A stretch of 7,898 nucleotides of DNA, from NCBI GenBank assembly GCA_024998705.1, contig JACOEF010000844.1:1-7898 (forward strand). The letters run 5' to 3'. Source of the stretch: Nitrospira sp. Its GTDB lineage: Bacteria > Nitrospirota > Nitrospiria > Nitrospirales > Nitrospiraceae. A program made the translations under genes and the position numbers. A model generated the notes under the pieces. It made no database searches, was not told where the DNA came from, and saw only the letters and a list, made by a program, of their open reading frames with translations. This document shows, in pieces, positions 6,089 through 7,898 of this stretch. Every line of letters begins with the position of its first letter. The stretch's first letter is position 1.

Positions 6089-6509
6089 GCGATGCCTTTC
6101 AAAATTATGCCTATCCGCTGTTTAGCGTATCAGCCCGGTAAAAGGAAAGCAACATTTGTTGTCTGCTGTGCATGCTATTAGTCACAGCACTGCCAGAGCG
6201 ATTCCACGCGCGTCCTATATGGGACAGCCTATTTGTAAGCCGTTGTAAAACCATGTATCAGATTGGAATATTTCAGTACGTAAGACATTGATTTTACTTA
6301 TCCCCTGGGGCCCTTTTAAGGCGAAAGGTTCTCTGGATTGAGTGCCAGTGGAATGCTTGCGTCCCAGATAAGGAACTGGCCGCTGCCCCTCTTATTGCTC
6401 AAGATATGTTCATCCGGTCCCAGCCGGGCAGCGATACAAAACGATGCCATCACGAAATCATGGCCGAATGTCGACGTGATCAAGTGCAACTTCAGAATAA
6501 TCGTCTCTG
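6089..6509. other. 421-base gene-poor stretch between xre and the lipoprotein gene
   Basis: The left end is the xre promoter. A 6-base-pair inverted repeat GCTGTG/CACAGC with a 12-base gap lies at 6165-6188. The right part (about 6316-6516) is open in both strands in the same codon register. The minus frame has an ATG at 6450 and a TAA at 6316-6318 (44 residues ending in SIPLALNPENLSP) but no ribosome site, and it could be a gene remnant. I find no RNA gene and no clear terminator for the lipoprotein gene. Confidence 0.5.
6113..6152 (-). promoter_or_regulatory. Promoter and operator of xre-immA
   Basis: On the minus strand TTGCTT (6152-6147) is followed after exactly 17 bases by TACGCT (6129-6124). 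The palindrome ATACGCT, four bases, AGCGGAT (6130-6113) overlaps the -10-like box with six of seven positions paired. A second small inverted repeat, CAACA-TT-TGTTG (6150-6161), overlaps the -35-like box. The implied leader is about 30 bases. The layout matches the Cas2-like promoter. Binding by the XRE protein is inferred. Confidence 0.6.
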
Positions 6510-7703
6510 CTATTTTTTATTATGTTTGTCTTGAGCATCTTTCACTGCTTGTGCCTGTTTTACGATGGAATCGAAGACTTCATTTGCCGGAAAGGTCGAT
6601 GTTGTTGAGCTTGAGTAACCACCGCAAGTAGGAAGGATTGTAACAACTCCTGATTTGGGGAGTCTGATCAGTTGGACGTATGCAGAGTCATTGACCATGA
6701 TTGGAAAGTTTATTGAGGGAGCCGGTTTATCTTGCAAATACTTCCACCATGTGATTTGAAGTTCAACCCGACGACAAGCTGCGACGGGGAAGGTAGTCAG
6801 TTCTTCATTGTTTTTGAAGAAATCATCAGTTCTCATAAACGGTAAACTCAATTTCCGGTCATCGTGCGCATTGTCCCATTCCGGACTAACCACTGGGGGT
6901 AATGCCCGTCTGTCTTCCTGCTGAGAAATCGGTTGAAGGCGATATACCCAGCCTGAAAGTATCGGCTTTTTTGCATTTGCATTGTGTTTAGCTAACGGCA
7001 ATAAGTGCCAGCAACCCTCCTCGGCAGCTGCAGGACCATAGTCTAATGCAACAGGCAAAAACAGCTGTGCATTCTGAGCTGTATTGGGTGCCTCCGATTC
7101 CCTAACAAGTCTCTGATCGCTTTCGCAAAGGAAATTATTCCAATGTCGCGGCTCCTCTTCGCTCAAGGGGCGGGACGTCACGATTGAAGTGACACCTCCA
7201 AGAAGGCCCCCTGCGGCCGCCCCATACGGGCCACCAATAGCAAACCCAGTCGCAGCTCCTGCGCCAACAGAACTTATAACCCCGACTGCAGGATTCTTAT
7301 AATTTACAGTAACGCCCTTGATCATTGGTGGATTACTGTCTATGGTCGAGGAAGTTAGTGTCGTGCCCCAGCTCGGCATACCTTTAATAATACGATTTGC
7401 CTCACGCACCGGGACAGCACTTGCCGTCACATCATCGAAGCATCTCATTAATACTTCCCCGTCACCCGGCCTACACAATTGCTCGGGCCATAAACCCTGA
7501 GAATCGAGCCTCACGTCATTGGCTTTCCCCTTCATGGGCGGTGCGACAATAATGCTAGAATTACGTAAGCTAAAAATGAGCTCTCCTTCTGCCGGCGAGG
7601 AAGGATTTTCAGGGTGCAACTGATACGCTAATTTGGAAGTGCATCCAGCCGAAAGCATAGCAATAGCGAATAGGAAAAGTATCCGGTGCGAATGTTCTGT
7701 CAT
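6510..7703 (-). CDS. Lipoprotein with glycine-rich segment, unknown function
   Basis: A 397-residue protein. The N-terminus has a positively charged start (HSHR) and a hydrophobic core (ILFLFAIAML), and ends in the lipobox LSAGC (17-21), so it should be cut before Cys21 and lipid-anchored. Thr at +2 suggests outer-membrane sorting. The mature part is largely beta-rich and soluble-looking, with four or five scattered cysteines. Residues about 140-172 form a Gly/Ala-rich stretch (VGAGAATGFAIGG, then GAAAGGLLGG) like a glycine-zipper segment, which may insert in or pack against a membrane. The C-terminal tail is charged and helical (VKQAQAVKDAQDKHNKK). An AAGAGGT ribosome site precedes ATG 7703. 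It stands alone next to an insertion sequence. The family is not recognised. Confidence 0.75.
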   Translation of the reverse strand: MTEHSHRILFLFAIAMLSAGCTSKLAYQLHPENPSSPAEGELIFSLRNSSIIVAPPMKGKANDVRLDSQGLWPEQLCRPGDGEVLMRCFDDVTASAVPVREANRIIKGMPSWGTTLTSSTIDSNPPMIKGVTVNYKNPAVGVISSVGAGAATGFAIGGPYGAAAGGLLGGVTSIVTSRPLSEEEPRHWNNFLCESDQRLVRESEAPNTAQNAQLFLPVALDYGPAAAEEGCWHLLPLAKHNANAKKPILSGWVYRLQPISQQEDRRALPPVVSPEWDNAHDDRKLSLPFMRTDDFFKNNEELTTFPVAACRRVELQITWWKYLQDKPAPSINFPIMVNDSAYVQLIRLPKSGVVTILPTCGGYSSSTTSTFPANEVFDSIVKQAQAVKDAQDKHNKK

Positions 7704-7751
7704 GCTAGACCTCTTAGTTAAGTGCCATGGTGCTCGACTATTTGCATACTT

Positions 7752-7809
7752 GGGAAGGTGACTTATGAGTAAGTGCGCTTCTTTCTATATGGCAGCAGGT
7801 GACCTTCCC
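7752..7809. repeat. 8-base inverted repeat across the IS boundary
   Basis: GGGAAGGT at 7752-7759 and its exact reverse complement ACCTTCCC at 7802-7809 lie 42 bases apart. The right arm falls inside the proposed IS terminal repeat, so the left arm may be a relic of an earlier IS end or chance. Confidence 0.35.
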
Positions 7810-7898
7810 CCGATTTCACAGACACCTGTATAAGGAGGAACAGGATGAAATCGGAGGACAGGATGAGCACCAAGACCAGACGGCAGTATACGGAAGAG
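7800..7898 (+). mobile_element. Left end of a probable IS3-family insertion sequence (runs off the window)
   Basis: A transposase-like start codon region is preceded by TGACCTTCCCCC at 7800-7811, which resembles the TG-starting, C-rich terminal repeats of IS3-family elements. The exact boundary is inferred because the right end, the partner repeat and any target duplication lie outside the window. Confidence 0.45.
7845..7898 (+). CDS. IS3-family transposase OrfA, N-terminal 18 codons (3' truncated by window)
   Basis: The visible residues end in MSTKTRRQYTEE, the typical opening of IS3-family OrfA proteins (K-T-R-R-x-Y-T-x-E-F), which lead into a helix-turn-helix that binds the element ends. 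ATG 7845 has an ideal AAGGAGG ribosome site (7832-7838, 6-base spacing). The in-frame ATG 7863 has its own GGAGG 5 bases upstream and gives the more usual N-terminus, so either may be used. Only 18 codons are seen, so the call rests on a short match plus the IS-like end upstream. Confidence 0.6.
   Translation, partial: MKSEDRMSTKTRRQYTEE

Noticed and set aside
7765..7833. 22-codon plus-strand ORF running into the IS end
   Set aside because: Very short, only a loose GGAAGG-like site upstream, and it crosses the proposed IS boundary; most likely chance.
1..7898. CRISPR array, tRNA or rRNA genes
   Set aside because: Prompted by the Cas2-like protein, I looked for regularly spaced repeats and for tRNA cloverleaf or acceptor-end patterns and saw none by eye.

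Overview
The window looks like an accessory (genomic-island type) segment of a Gram-negative bacterium, probably a proteobacterium. The evidence is an outer-membrane-type lipoprotein, a GmrSD/DUF262-type restriction gene remnant, a XRE plus ImmA/IrrE-type protease pair, and the start of what looks like an IS3-family insertion sequence at the right edge. No core housekeeping gene is present, so I cannot name a genus.

Layout. Plus strand, 1-2723: the C-terminal part of a DUF262/DUF1524 (GmrSD-like) protein entering from the left; then a GNAT-like protein (994-1695) closely followed by an unrecognised basic protein (1711-2232) whose ribosome site overlaps the previous stop codon; then a small basic ORF (2409-2723). 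Minus strand, 2899-4038: an M6-type zinc metalloprotease without a signal peptide, convergent with the previous group. A gene-free 306-base stretch follows, ending in a hairpin terminator. Minus strand, 4345-6088: a visibly more G+C-rich block of four genes in the order xre, immA-like protease, solo Cas2-like protein (the 'SinR family' of databases), DUF2188 protein. Then a 421-base gene-poor stretch, a lipoprotein gene on the minus strand (6510-7703), and the IS end.

How genes may work together. The clearest new signal is regulatory. The promoter of xre-immA and that of the Cas2-like/DUF2188 pair carry the same palindrome (TACGCT, four bases, AGCG with a TA-like end). In both it sits exactly 17 bases downstream of a TTGCWT hexamer. 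This suggests that the XRE protein represses both units and that the ImmA-like protease lifts repression, as in ImmR/ImmA and DdrO/IrrE. The four genes would then be one inducible module whose output is a Cas2-fold protein plus a DUF2188 protein. The left half resembles a defence or competition island, but the roles of its small genes cannot be read from sequence alone.
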